Source: Piper betle (Eukaryota > Streptophyta > Magnoliopsida > Piperales > Piperaceae). From it: DNA of 64,000 bases. Below are positions 1-13,300 of the stretch, piece by piece. A program made the position numbers and the translations under genes. Position 1 is the first letter of the stretch, and each line of letters opens with the position of its first letter. The notes below the pieces were generated by a model. The model searched no databases. It saw only the letters and a program-made list of their open reading frames with translations, and was not told the DNA's origin. The DNA is taken from the NCBI GenBank assembly GCA_033002965.1, contig JAURVB010012355.1, forward strand, positions 46,876-110,875, given 5' to 3'.

Positions 1-258
1 CCCAGGCTAGCCAATCCCATATATATTATATAAAGTAATCATGATCACTCAAGATTTTGCCCGATCTTTCAAATATAAACAAACATGTATAAACAGAAGA
101 AACAAATATAACAAACATAACACATATAAATAGAGGAAACGAATATAAGAAAACATATATAATATTAGAGGAAACAAACTATAATATTAAAATATTACGA
201 CCAAGTGGTTAAAGACAGTATTAAAATATATAGAAATTAAGAACAGAATATTGTATTG

Positions 259-323
<65 letters not shown>

Positions 324-1340
324 CGTAACGACTTATACTAAAAGATATGCATTAAAAAAACCACTTAATAAATAAATAACAATTTAATCCAAAAAGAAAT
401 AGGGAAGGCCTTAAAACGCTTTATTTCAATCGATAAAATTGTGCATAGCCTTCTATCAAGAACAAAGTATTGAATTAGATTTTGCTTGGCTCTACCCAGA
501 ATGTGAAGGTAGGATGAACCAAATGATGCTTTGTCTGTTGTTGTTTTAACTTTGCATTGTTGGCAATGTTAGTCCTCTTTTATTTGCGTTTGTTGATGCT
601 TGGGAAAATTTATTATATGTGGAGTCGAGGGTCAGAGACGTCAGTCGCTTGGTGTTTCAATTCTTGCTTTCCTTGCTGTGGATTCTACTGCCCATATTTT
701 GCTTCATTGTTTTTTGCCATTGGTTAGTGCATTGTAACTTTGCCACTTGTATCATACCATTTGTTTTTTTCGTGAAAAAGAGGGGAAATTATAATTGATT
801 TCGTATATTGGTAGAGGTTCAGTGATGGTAAAAATGACAGGATATTTTTTCAATAGAATATGGTTTTTTTCTTTGGAGCAAGATGAATTTTTCTTGGCTT
901 TTGGAAAAAGAACATATTGTCCCTAATTTTGTAGCAAAATTACATGTCCTACAATGTTATTTTCATGATTAATGCAAACATACATCTCGCCTCTTGCTCC
1001 AAACTGTAAAAAAATGAGTTAGAATAACAAATTGAAAGGCCAACAAACGTTTTATAATATCCAATAATATGATTTATTCATGTAACATTTTGTCGCCTTT
1101 GATGATGAGGGGTAGGAGATGTAAACCCCGAATATTCACATTACAATTTCATATTAAAAAAAAATCTAAAGTATTAATCTGCTAAAAAATGGACAAACGT
1201 ACATGGGCAAATTTTATTCAGATAGAGTAGAATATTTGAGGACAAGATCAAATCGCCACATTCAGAACTCTCCACGACTGCTAGCTATGCTACAAAAAAA
1301 TGAACATATGAACAAATCCACGTGATTGAACCTCGGTAGT
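1..1340. other. 3' flank of the V-ATPase gene, no gene seen
   Basis: AT-rich sequence beyond the stop codon of the V-ATPase subunit a gene. It holds a long TA dinucleotide run at about 262-319. The part next to the stop should contain the 3' UTR and polyadenylation site of that minus-strand gene. I see no open frame with recognisable similarity on either strand. Confidence 0.6.
262..319. repeat. (TA)n microsatellite, about 58 bp
   Basis: An uninterrupted alternating TA tract, read directly. Length is likely polymorphic between individuals. Confidence 0.95.
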
Positions 1341-4300
1341 TCAATCATCTTCATCCCCGATAGAAGCAAATGAAAACGGGTTGAACTTGTATCCATCTCC
1401 CTCGTAAAACTTGTTCTGGAATTCCACCCAGTGAAGCCGCAAAGCATGTAGAAATGCACTTAGAGTTTCCATTACAAGCAAGACACCAACCGTTGCAAAG
1501 ACGAAAACAATGATGCCAACAATGAGGATGATTATATTATTAAAGCTGCTTAGATCAAGAGGGAAAAGATCATGACATTAGTAAGCTTTTGCTGCAAAAT
1601 CTGAAAACTAAACCTGCACATACAGTTTACCATATTTGAGTAGAAGAAACCAAACAGCACTTACCCCCATGCAAGAAGTAGCACCTTCTTGTAAAACACA
1701 CTCGATAATTCTGAATGAGCAAGGCTGAATACAGGCAATATACAGATACATAATCACTATAATTTCAAAGTTAAAGATCAAGAAGCAGTTGACATAAATA
1801 ATAATGAAATAAGTAAAGAAGCGGTAAAGTTCTTTCAATTGTACAACTAAAAACCATCAGAATGTATATTGGTATAATACTCCCAACATAGCATAGTGTC
1901 GGCCTCAAAGATGAAACTACAGTAAAAGTTACTCCTGAAAATATCTCAAATGCGCTATATCAACATTTAATATTGTATGCATGCATTGCTATAAAGATCA
2001 CCTGAGAGCCCACAAACGAAGATAAGAAGCAGTATTGGACACAGCTCCTAGGACGAATTCAATGGTATGTATAAGCTGATGCACAAAAACTTCACTAAAC
2101 TCAAACTCTTCGTGACCATGGGAGTCATGGCTTGTTTCCACATTAAGAGTTTCCAGATCAGTGTCCCGAAGCATTGCATAATTTTGCCCCTGGTGCCTCT
2201 GGAAAAATACATAAACCACATTAGAAAAGAGTTAATACTTCACAATAATATATAACTAACAACATTAAAGCATTGCTAGGAAATGTACTTGTTCATGCTG
2301 CTTCTTCAAAAGGAATGGCTTTGGAAGTAACATCCATGGAACAGAGACAAGAGCAAGTAGTAACAACACAAGCTATAAATGTAACAAAATAATATCGTCA
2401 TGTTTCAATACAAAAAACTGATAATATCTATTTTTCCCTAACAAAATATATACTAAACCTGCACAATCTTTTGGCCAGGGAAAAGTTGATTTTCACCAAG
2501 ATCATCAGTTGGGCTCAGGAACATATATATCATTACATGATACAAATCAGCTTGGGATCCCGTTATCCATTTAATGATGACAAGAAGAGATAGATAGCCA
2601 AACAAACTGTTCAGGAAAATTATCTGTGGGACAAACTGGTACCTGCAATACACCATCAAAGATTAAACTAAACGAAGCAGCAATTGCAAAAAGAAATCAC
2701 AGAAGACCAGAAGAATAAATGCAGAAAATAAACTCAACTATTTAGTTACCAGATGTTCAAGGCATTTCCAAAGAACTTTGCATTGAAATAGCTCAAAATG
2801 ATTCCAAGATTCATTTGAGCCACTCCGAGAAGGATTGACATCTTCATCTTTAAAGAGTTCAAGAATGGTAACTCACTTCTGCTCCCATGCCACTCTGGAT
2901 CCACACCAAATGGATAGGCAGGACGCACCTTAATTAAGCCCACGTTTGATGCATCACTGTTAAAAAAAGGTAACAATGAAAAGCTATAGCAAAATGCAAA
3001 AAAACCATGGGTTGATTCATACTATATTTACTAAATTTTACTTCCATGCTTTTCATTATCAGAGACCCAATTCGACACAAACTTGCCTGCAGGATGGATT
3101 ACGACATTCATAGGCAGATTGCCCAAATATATTAAATGGGACAGAAAAAAACTCATTATAAATCAAGCCAGTGTAGATAGAGAACAAAGCCATCATCATA
3201 ATAACATATCTGCCGCCAAATGCCATCTCCATGATGTCTCCAAGTTTCTGTCACATAAAATAAAACAACTCAACAAAATAACCACAAAATGAATAAATAA
3301 AGTCTGATAAACTCAAATTGAAAAATAAATGCATTAATAGGTTATAATCAAGTATCATTGCATACTTTAAAAGAAATAATTCCCATGTAAACACGAGTGA
3401 CTCAATCCAACAGCAATTCTCGTTTCTTTGTCTAAAGACCAAAATTGTGCCAGTTACAGTAATACTCAGGCGATTCTTTCTCACACCCCTAAATCAATCA
3501 CAACTCAACTACAATTCAATCAAGCCTTATGTTTGAAAGTTCAAATAGTTACTATTTGAACCTTAATAACACTTGTGTATGATGATTTACCAATTACTTC
3601 TTGATGCCTTATTTCTAGTTATTCACTCAAGAAGTCCTTGATATAACTATGGTGCGGTCTAATGCATCTATTTGAGATGACAAATAATCAGTTGTACTCT
3701 GTAGGTGATTGTGATTACTTAGCTATCTTAACTCAAAGTTTTCATTTTAGATACAATGGCAGCACTCTTTTACTAACTTCTTGCTAGTTGGAGATCTAAT
3801 CCATGGTGCACTAATACACAAGAGGTAGACAAACTCTTTACCAAACCTGTTTTAGCTATTAGAATAGTTTGTGTTTAGCTGCGCAAATTTAATTTGACAT
3901 GGTTTTCTGTTTGATACATATAAGCTCAAACATACATAAGCTGGGAGAGAAGCATATGAAGTGTATACAAAGAAAAATGGTGGATCCATATGGCGTGTTC
4001 CTGTACAACCTCTTCTTCCAGTTCTCTTACCAAGTCAATCTAGGTCATACTCTTTGTGTCAATGTTTTCATTTTCAATTCACTGTTTAGAGTAGAAAGAC
4101 GTTAATTAATTGATCACTTTCTTCTCTTTTCAAACTACGTTCACCTTTCAAATCTTGACTATAACTTCAACAAAGTCGAAAAAAACAATATATATTTAGA
4201 GTAGTATTGTAGCATACAGTTAGGGTACAGATCAGAAGAAAAAGTTGAGCATGGACCCACCTGACTAGAAAGCTTTTTTTCTCGGATGATGAAATACATT

Positions 4301-7300
4301 GTTGCCAGTAACAAGCAAAGTCCATGACCCCAGTCACCAAACATTACAGCAAATAAAAATGGAAATGTAACAATTGTGTAGACACCAGGATTTGCCTCCT
4401 GATATTTTGCCACCCTGAAATTTTGAGTATCTACAGTTTGAGTAAAAGAACAAATGGTCCAGCAAAAGACTAATTCAGCCAGTGGGAGAAATTGAGTAGG
4501 ACTATAGCAGAATTGAAGAAAATAGCTTTCTTCCCTAAAAGTCAAACATTCATAAAAAAATGGATGAATATCAAAGTTAACTTAAATAATCAGAGAATAT
4601 GACAACCTTAACTAAGATGCTAACATTCATACTAAATAAAAAAGTAAGAAACTGAATTATAATGATCAAAATTGTAGGGCATACAGCCAAACAAATAATA
4701 CACCTAATAGTTATTTTTCAAACCTGCAGAGATATCGAAAAAAATAGAGAGAGAGAGGGAGGGGGAGGGGGTGGCAATATTACCCGTATGCATCTACAAT
4801 TTCTTGGAAAGCAGAAGTAAATTTATTTGTTCTAAAATAGGTGGGTGGAGAATCCCTTGTATGCAAAACTTGGAAAATAGTCCCCACTTGTGAGTTACAC
4901 TCGGTAGCAGCAAGTTGTAAGGTATCCTGTATCTGCATATGGCAGTCGGAATGTCAGACCATCAAAACCAACACATCATGTCATTGGAAGGTACAACAGT
5001 TGAAAAGGATATACCTTATTAGAGGCAAAGACTGGGCTCCAACCTTCACCAACCAAACATTTTTTCGTCACATCCATGCTTAGCATGTTCAAGGTATGAT
5101 GTATGGATTTCTCCTTTCTCACCTGAAGAGAACACATTGATAACCATACTGGTGGTGAGCCATCCACGGAAAGATAAGTTGTCAACTGCAAAAACACTAA
5201 AGAGCAGAACGTGGTAGAAGAAGCTGACCAAAAGATTCCACTGCTCATATTGATTACAAATGTTGCTCAGTAAATTGTTTCTATGCATCAAACCAGCATC
5301 TATCGTTGCCTTCAGCTCCTCAAGTTTCCTAGAAACCTGAGTGTAAAAAAAATTAAGAGCAAGCAAAGAAGCAAATGAAAATTTATATTTTGTTCACACC
5401 TTCACAAGACTAATAGGAATAGAAAGTAACTGTGTTGAAGAAAACTACAACTGAATTTTTAAAAAAAAATTAATGAAAATCTAAGCTACGTGCTTTCTGC
5501 TTTGGACAAACACAAAAAAAATAAAGGTCTAAATAAGAAAACAAATAAGGCAGGGAAGAAGATTGGACACCTCCTCAATCATAAGTTGTTGCTTGCTCAC
5601 GTCATCAGGAAAAGGATATCGATTCGCACCAAAAGCTTCACAAATCTTCAAAATTTTTGTTTTTGCTCTCTCCCCAGAGTAAAATACCGTAAATACATTT
5701 TTTAAAACCTGAATTTTGCAATTTTGATATATTTAAGAAATTGAGACAAAGAACAAGTCATGGAAAAACAGATCTCCAGAAGGTACAAGTATGCTTACTC
5801 ATTAGAAGACAGAATATATGCGAGGAAAACTACACATAACCCATAAACAAACTTATCGAGACACTTACAAGATGTTGATCAATATCAAATAAGATGCAAA
5901 AAAAGAGATAATGCACTTGATATAACTTTGCCAATGCTAGTGCATTGCTAGTCCCAAGACTGGATGGAGGAGGGTTAGCGTATGGAAAGGCATCCAACCA
6001 CCAAACTTATCCATTTACACATGAAACCTGGATTAGGATCCAGGTCCCTGACCTTTTTGGGGATAAGTAACAATAAATATTAAGGCATCAATCACAGTTT
6101 CCACTCACCAACATAAAGTAAGACAATTCCATTAAAAAAAAGAAAAAGCTAACTATTCTCATTTGGTAATTGCAGTGTCAAACTCCAAGAGCCACAGAAA
6201 ATAAAAGATAAGAAAACAAATTCAGAATATGACCTTCTCACCAGACCCTGGATCCATCACAGGTTCTTCAAAAACAGCTTGCCTAAGATACATGTTACCC
6301 CGCGTAGCACGAAACAAAATCCTTTCAAATGACATGGATTTATCTTTCGGAACAAGGCCTGCCATAAAACCGAGCTTGATCTGCTTGGAAGCATCACTAA
6401 AAATGTCCTGCTTATACATAGAAAAGTAAATAAATAAGTACTATTCTGTTGAAAGTAAAAGGTCAACCAAAAATAAAACAAACAAACAATCATGAGAACA
6501 CACTTGTTCTACTAATAAAGGACTGTCGATAGACTCTGTGAAAAGTTGTTCTGATTCTATTTCTCTATAAGGGGCAGAAGCAGTACTTTGAGCGGAGTTA
6601 AAAAATTCACCAGCCTGAAATCACATCAAAATGAAACTTCAAAGCATAAACAAGCAAAAAACCTAAAAGATAACAAGCTATGACACTGTAAGCAAAAAAA
6701 GAACACCATTTTGGAATATGGCAACTAGATTAAGATTTCAAACTTTCCTTGCTCCACAATAATAGCTTCCGAGACTACAAAATTGGCAAGAACGCTCAAC
6801 CAAAAGATACAAAGTATTGTAACAAAATTTCATAAATCATGACAAAACAACTAATGATGTTCACTGGTATATGCTGTGCCTGTAATGTGGCTTAATTTAA
6901 CCACTCTGCCAAGATGATCAAATTTCAAGAGAAATAAGCAAAAAGGTTAGGGACAATAGAGAGAATATGGAAATACTAACAATGGAAAATATGTTGATGA
7001 TCTTATCACACTCTACATAGTGAAAAAGCTACAATAGAAAAATCAACAACCTCACACATTCGCAGAAGGTTTTATAATTACCAATTTATCCCACTAATGT
7101 TTACTATTTAAATTAAAAAAGATGTAATTTATACTAAAACAAGAAAATCTGGCGAATGAAGAGATGACAACGACGATGGTAAGCAGCATCCTTTCTAAAT
7201 TCAATATAAATATAAGCTACTAGATGTTTTCAGAATGTTTTTGAATTTCAATATAATGGTAGCCTTTGTTTTAACTACCATGCTTACCACCAGAAAAGGA

Positions 7301-10300
7301 AACTAATTTCCCATCTGCAAGATGATATGACAGCCCCTAAGTAATTAGATAGTCTTTGTACAAAGTGCAAATTCTTGTCAAACCTTACAGCTGAATTCAT
7401 CCTTAGTTAAATGACCTTCAAAGTAATTTACCCTTCTATAAGAGATCTAATACCATACCTTTTGCAGAACGATTTTATACTCCATCAACTCATTATATGT
7501 TCTCTGCAACTTTTCATTATTAGCAATGACTTCGACCAGCTCAGCTTCCAGTTCTTCCAATTTTATCTATATAAAATATATTGAATTACTATCATAAACA
7601 ACATTTGCATAAATGATAGCATAGCCGGAACAACAAAGCAATCTTAAATAAACCGACCTCCAGATCATCAATCCTGATGTCACAATGTAGTGCCAATTTG
7701 GGAGTTGGAGATAAACCGGCCTTGATCATTTGTTCCCCAAAAAATGCAGCTTTCGAGCCATTTCTCCACATTGTTTAATCTGAACTAGCAATTAGTGCAT
7801 AAATAACCGACAACAACAATGAATCAGATAATATTTTAATGCCAGCATAGATTTTTCTAGAGATAATCAACACTTGTAGATGATGTTTCATAAGAAGAAA
7901 AATTAGAATTTTTTTTTTTTCAATCACATGCAAGTGAAGACACACAAAAAACTCCATTTATAAATACATTAACAACACCCTACTGAGCCATGCACATAAG
8001 ATCCTCTAAAATGTCAAATATAAAATCTGAAACATACTACCATAATAAATCCCCAAATAGGCTCAGACTGTTGGAGTCAAGTGGAGTCGTAAAGTATAGA
8101 TAAAGGTGGAAGAAGGACAACCCTAGTCCTAGTCACCATGGTAAAGGGGAATGGAAGCAGAGGAATGGGAGATTGCAACAAATGGATCTGTTAGAGATTC
8201 AACAGTGGATGGAAAATTCTGCGTTCATGATTTTTAATACCGAGTTCCAGTACTTTGTCCAAGTATGTGTGTGTGCTGTGTGCTTGCGTGTGTAAGGAGG
8301 GAGGAGGGAGGAGGGAGGGATGGAGGGAAGGAAGGAGAGAGGGAGGGAGGGAGGGAGGAGGGTTGATGATGCCATTCACAGCCAAGAAAGTTAGGAGCCT
8401 CATTAAAAGAGAATAGGAGGTTGAAACCAATATCAATTGTCAACAGTACAAAAAGAGGTTCCCTGACCTGACCAGTATATCAACAAAAAGGAGGTCCACC
8501 CACCCAAATTCAGTCAACAGCAGCCTCCCTAACATAAATCCAACTTACACGCAAAGGGCACTCAATCAGATGCCCGTTTCTATGAGTAAAATGTATTTGT
8601 CTAATTAGCTAGAAAATGAATAGTAATACCAGCGATCAAAATGCATCTTTCTTTATTATCATATATTTCCACTTCTTCCCGAAACAAACACTAAGTCACC
8701 AGAAAGGTTATGCACTAAGTTCAAGCTTCAACTCATGAGGCATTTAAAACAGATGAACATAAAATCAAAAACCAAAGCATACTTCAAAATTCATTGTTTT
8801 AAGAACATAAAAAAGAAGCTAAACATAGTCATGTTCAATGCACATCTCAGAATTCGCCCCAAGTTATCCATTTCCAAATTCTTTGCAACAGACGTTTAAA
8901 TAAAAAGGTCAAAAAAGGGGCTTTATACAACTAATTTCATGAGTTCACATGATTCCAGACTACAGTGTGAGCAGCAGCGTACATGATGGAACAACATAGT
9001 ATAATCATAAGCTAATCAAATTGGCAGTGGATGATCAGAAGTACCTGAGTAGCATAAGTTCGTTGAAAAGGACTTTTGTCGGAATTAAGCTGAAACAAAA
9101 CACACACACACACACACACGAAAATCACTTTCAAATACCATGTTCTTCCTTCACAAATTAAAAAATACACCAAACTTATACAACCATGCAATTATCCGTT
9201 CCCCACTACATATAACCTCTCAAAGAATTATCAAAACACGCTCAACAACAAAAAAAATGCTGTAAATTAGCCAAATTCTTCAACTCATGCATTCATTACT
9301 TGGTTGGTCATGTTTAATGGGATCTTAACTCTAAACAATCTTCAAAAGAAAAGACTCCATCTCCCTAATAGATGCACTCTTTGTGAGACTTGCCTGAAAA
9401 CTAGAGACTATTTATTCTTTGAGTGCTCTTATAGTAAACAAGTTTAGAAGATGGTCTTTCAAAAATGTCATGTTTTCCATCAAGTCAATTCATTTGGTGA
9501 AGAGATAAATTGACTTTTTACCTTTTGTTTACAAGACAAGTATGCAAGTCTCCTCTTGAAATCCCTTTTTGTTGTTTATATCTCTTCCATTTGGTACGAG
9601 CGAAATAAAAAAATATTTGAAAATTTCAAAATGCACCATGGTTTGTTGGCTATATCCATTAATTTTCAAATACACCTCGCTTCAGAAGTCCTAAACTCCA
9701 AACAAAAAATTATTGATCATTGTGATTTCCTTTTGGACTTTTGGATGTAATTTTGTGTTCGTCCTTTTCTTTTTCTTTGTTTGGCACTTTCAATGGTGAG
9801 GTCAAATGACTTGTCATAACATTGGCAGTTGGTGCCTTTTGTGTTGTGGGAGTTTTATATTTGATTTCCCCTTTGTTGAATAATTCTTGAATTTTCTCCA
9901 TTATGTTCCGACATTTAACCATCGGATGGCCAACCATTTGGTGGTATCGGCAGAAATTATCTTTCTTTTCGTCCTTTGGCTTTGGTGGATTCTTCGGTGT
10001 CCACGGTGTAATCTTTCCTTACGTAACCAAAACATCGAGCCATCTTTCGGTATCTCCAACATTGAGGGTGTAATCCTCCATATTCCTCCATTCGTGTCGT
10101 TGTCGGGGAGCGGCTTTTTGCCCTTCGTTGTTGTTCCTTTATTGTTTTTCCTGATCTTGCTTGCTGAGTTCAGCGAGAGCATTGGTTGATGCCTTAGCAT
10201 TCTGCAAGGAAGTAAAAACCCTTCCAAGTTCCCCGAAGATCAACACCTTTCAAAGAGTTGCTCAAAAGTGTTGCATTGCGCACTACTTAAGAACCAAGCA

Positions 10301-13300
10301 GCCAATCTGGCATTCATTACACAAATCTTTACAAGTTTCTTAATGTCCGGGGTCTCTTTCATCTGAGACGTTAGGCTTTTAAACCTCTTCACATATGTTG
10401 CATACTGCTCATCCAGTTCTCTCCGACACTATCGCAAGTGTTCTATTTTTACTGGGATTTCCATTGACTGAAAATGTTCTATGAATTGTTCAATAAATTT
10501 ATCCCATGAACTAATTGATCTGGGAGGGTGGTTATTGAACCATCTTAAGGCATTACCATTGAGGGATGCAGGAAATTGCTGCAACTTTAACTTTTCATTT
10601 GTTGCAATTGCTTCAAACTCAATCTCAAAGATTGTAATGTGATCTCCAGGATTGCCATCTCCGTCAAACTTTGTGAAGGTTGGGGCGAACTTCATCAGCT
10701 AAGGGACAGAGACGCTTTACTTCTTCACTTGGTTCTTTATCCTTATGTGCTATTAGCGCAGCAATCAATGCAGCTTGTGCATCCATTGCAACTTTCAACT
10801 CATCAAAACGAGCATCTTGAACCGATACAACTGGTATAACCAGCACTACTGGAACAGTTATAAGATAGACCGATGGAGGATAACTAACTGGTAGTAGAGC
10901 CATTGTGGCGGGAATTGATGGTTGAACCATTGACACCAAAGGCGGCGCTGTTGGGATGGGCACTGTGGTGGTAATCAGTGGCGGAAACGCCATAGAAACC
11001 GAAGATTAGGGGATAGCAGGGTTGTACCATGGGTATGGGTACGGTGGCTGGTAGTGAGGTGGCTGTGGAAACCATGTTGAATGTGGGAGTGGACTATGTT
11101 CAGTTCGACTCGGTTGCATAGTGGGATAGTGTTGCATCCAACTTGGCTCGGACGGTGAATTATCAAAGGGGATGTTTGTGACATGGATCCCGAGACATGA
11201 GAAAACATGTTATTTACTCGAGGGTTGTTTGACAAATCCACGCTAGCTGGGGCGGTCGCTAAAGGCCTTTCTTGTGGCGTTGTAAGAATGCATGTTATTG
11301 GTTGGTTAGCTGGCTGGTCTATTTTGTCTGGACTTCGTCGGTTTGCTGGGTTGGCATCTTTTCTTCTAGATGCACTTCCCATTGCGATAGAGGCTTGCCT
11401 ATTTTAAGGCGAGTGCATCGTCAAGTGCCGATTCAAGTTGTCTAATCCGTACTCGAAGTTCTTCGTTCAAGTTTGGGTTTTCATGTTGCAAGGCAGCTAG
11501 CACACCCACATTTGCAATGGATTGTACTTGTACTTCAGGTTGATTTGTTGCAAGTGCGTTGGAAGGTTCTCCTTCACTAACGCTTTTTGTTTTGCAAAAT
11601 TCCTCGTCTCGGGGGCCATCTTTTCATATACACTATCTCTTTAAACTATACTGCTACCTCTCGATGGTCCCCAGTGGAGTCGCCAAAATTATGTTCGGGT
11701 GCGGGATCGCCCACCCTCGCGGATCGCGTCTTTTTGGTCCGGGTTTGAGAATTCGGTAGGACCGAGGCACCTTTGCCACACAAAGAGATAGTGCGATAAA
11801 AATAAAAATAGAATGTCACAAGAACAAAATAACACGCTGGAAATTTTACGTGGTTCCTTAGGGTTCAACTTAAATCCCTAAGTCAATCTACGGTGAGATT
11901 AATACTCACAATCCACTAATTTTCAATTCTTTTGCCACTTTAATTCTTTGACTCCATACATAATTTGTTCCTTAAAAGCTTCAAAGCTTCTACTTGTAGT
12001 GCTCTAAAAAGAATTCACCGTTATGTCAGTCTAGTTGGAGTTGAAAATAATGTTGGACCAAATCAATGGTGTACACGGGCAATTGTCCAGTTTGGTGTGT
12101 CAAAATCAATTGGGTCTGTCGCAGGTCTTGAATTGCAAGTAATGGTCGAAAAACATGGACGTGGTCAGCACAACTTAGCAAGGTATCTAGAAGATTGACT
12201 TGTAGGAGTGATTGATCGTGATCAAGGAAGAGGACAATGTGGACTTAATCAAATTCTGAACTACAGCTCGTTTCATCAACTCCTCTTCCGTCTAGCTCCA
12301 ACAGTGGCATCTCATGGCAGCAAAGGAGATCCTGATGCTGATTTGTTCTGGCTTTACAACTCCAAGCAGCAACCAAACTTTCAGTTAGTAAGCAGCAGCA
12401 CTTAATGGCAACGTTTTGGCAAAGCCTCTAGGCAAGATAGACTCCTTAGAAAAACTCAGCTTTGGTGAGGCAACGATGCAACTGTACAGTCTTCACGTTA
12501 ATGTAAGCCCCCTTTCTTCACGTTAATGTAGTTCTTTTATAGAACTCTCCCCTGTACAGTCTTGATTACGACTATTGAATCCTCACCTGTCCAACTATTT
12601 TTAGTTCCTCATTTCAAGCCCCCAAAATCCTCACCAGCCCATCTTATCCTCTCCTTCTTATCTTCTTCCTTAGATCTTGGAACCACCGTGGAATATTTCT
12701 GATGATTAGTTGTGAAGGCATGGGATCGACTGGGGTTCGATCACATGATTTGGACGAACATTAAAGCATGCTTCTTTGGCGACCATGGATTCATGACCAC
12801 CGATGTGTGCCATCTTCGTGGCACCAATGCATTAAAGTTGCACCCAGTAAAGGAGGTCAGATCAGAGTCCGGGGGTTGCGAAACCCATTCACTCTTAAGG
12901 AAGCGGCTTTGCGGATGCCGCATTCTTCATGGAGGGAATTGTCCTGAAGTTGGCTCGAGCACAACCATCTAGTCATGTCTATCCTGTTATACTTGATTTG
13001 CCAAACTTTATTAAACTAATAGCTAATTATCCACCGTTGAAGCCTCCTAAAGTAGTAAAGTTACACAAGTTATCAGTTCTATCGGCACCAGCAATTTCAC
13101 CAAGACTGGAAGCTTCATCAGTATGCTTAGAGTGTATTGGACAGTTGAATGCTTCGCTAGAGGAGGTGGATCCCGATATCTTTGACATTATTGAGCTTGA
13201 AAAAGTGAGGCAATGGAAGGGACTTGAACTCATTCCCTCTGAGAATTTTACTTCAAACTCTATGATGCGGGCCGTGGGGTTTGTCATAACCAACAAGTAT

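Noticed and set aside
12712..12972. 86-codon plus frame between the inverted LTRs
   Set aside because: No similarity recognised, and it straddles the end of the left LTR, so it is not a natural gene unit.
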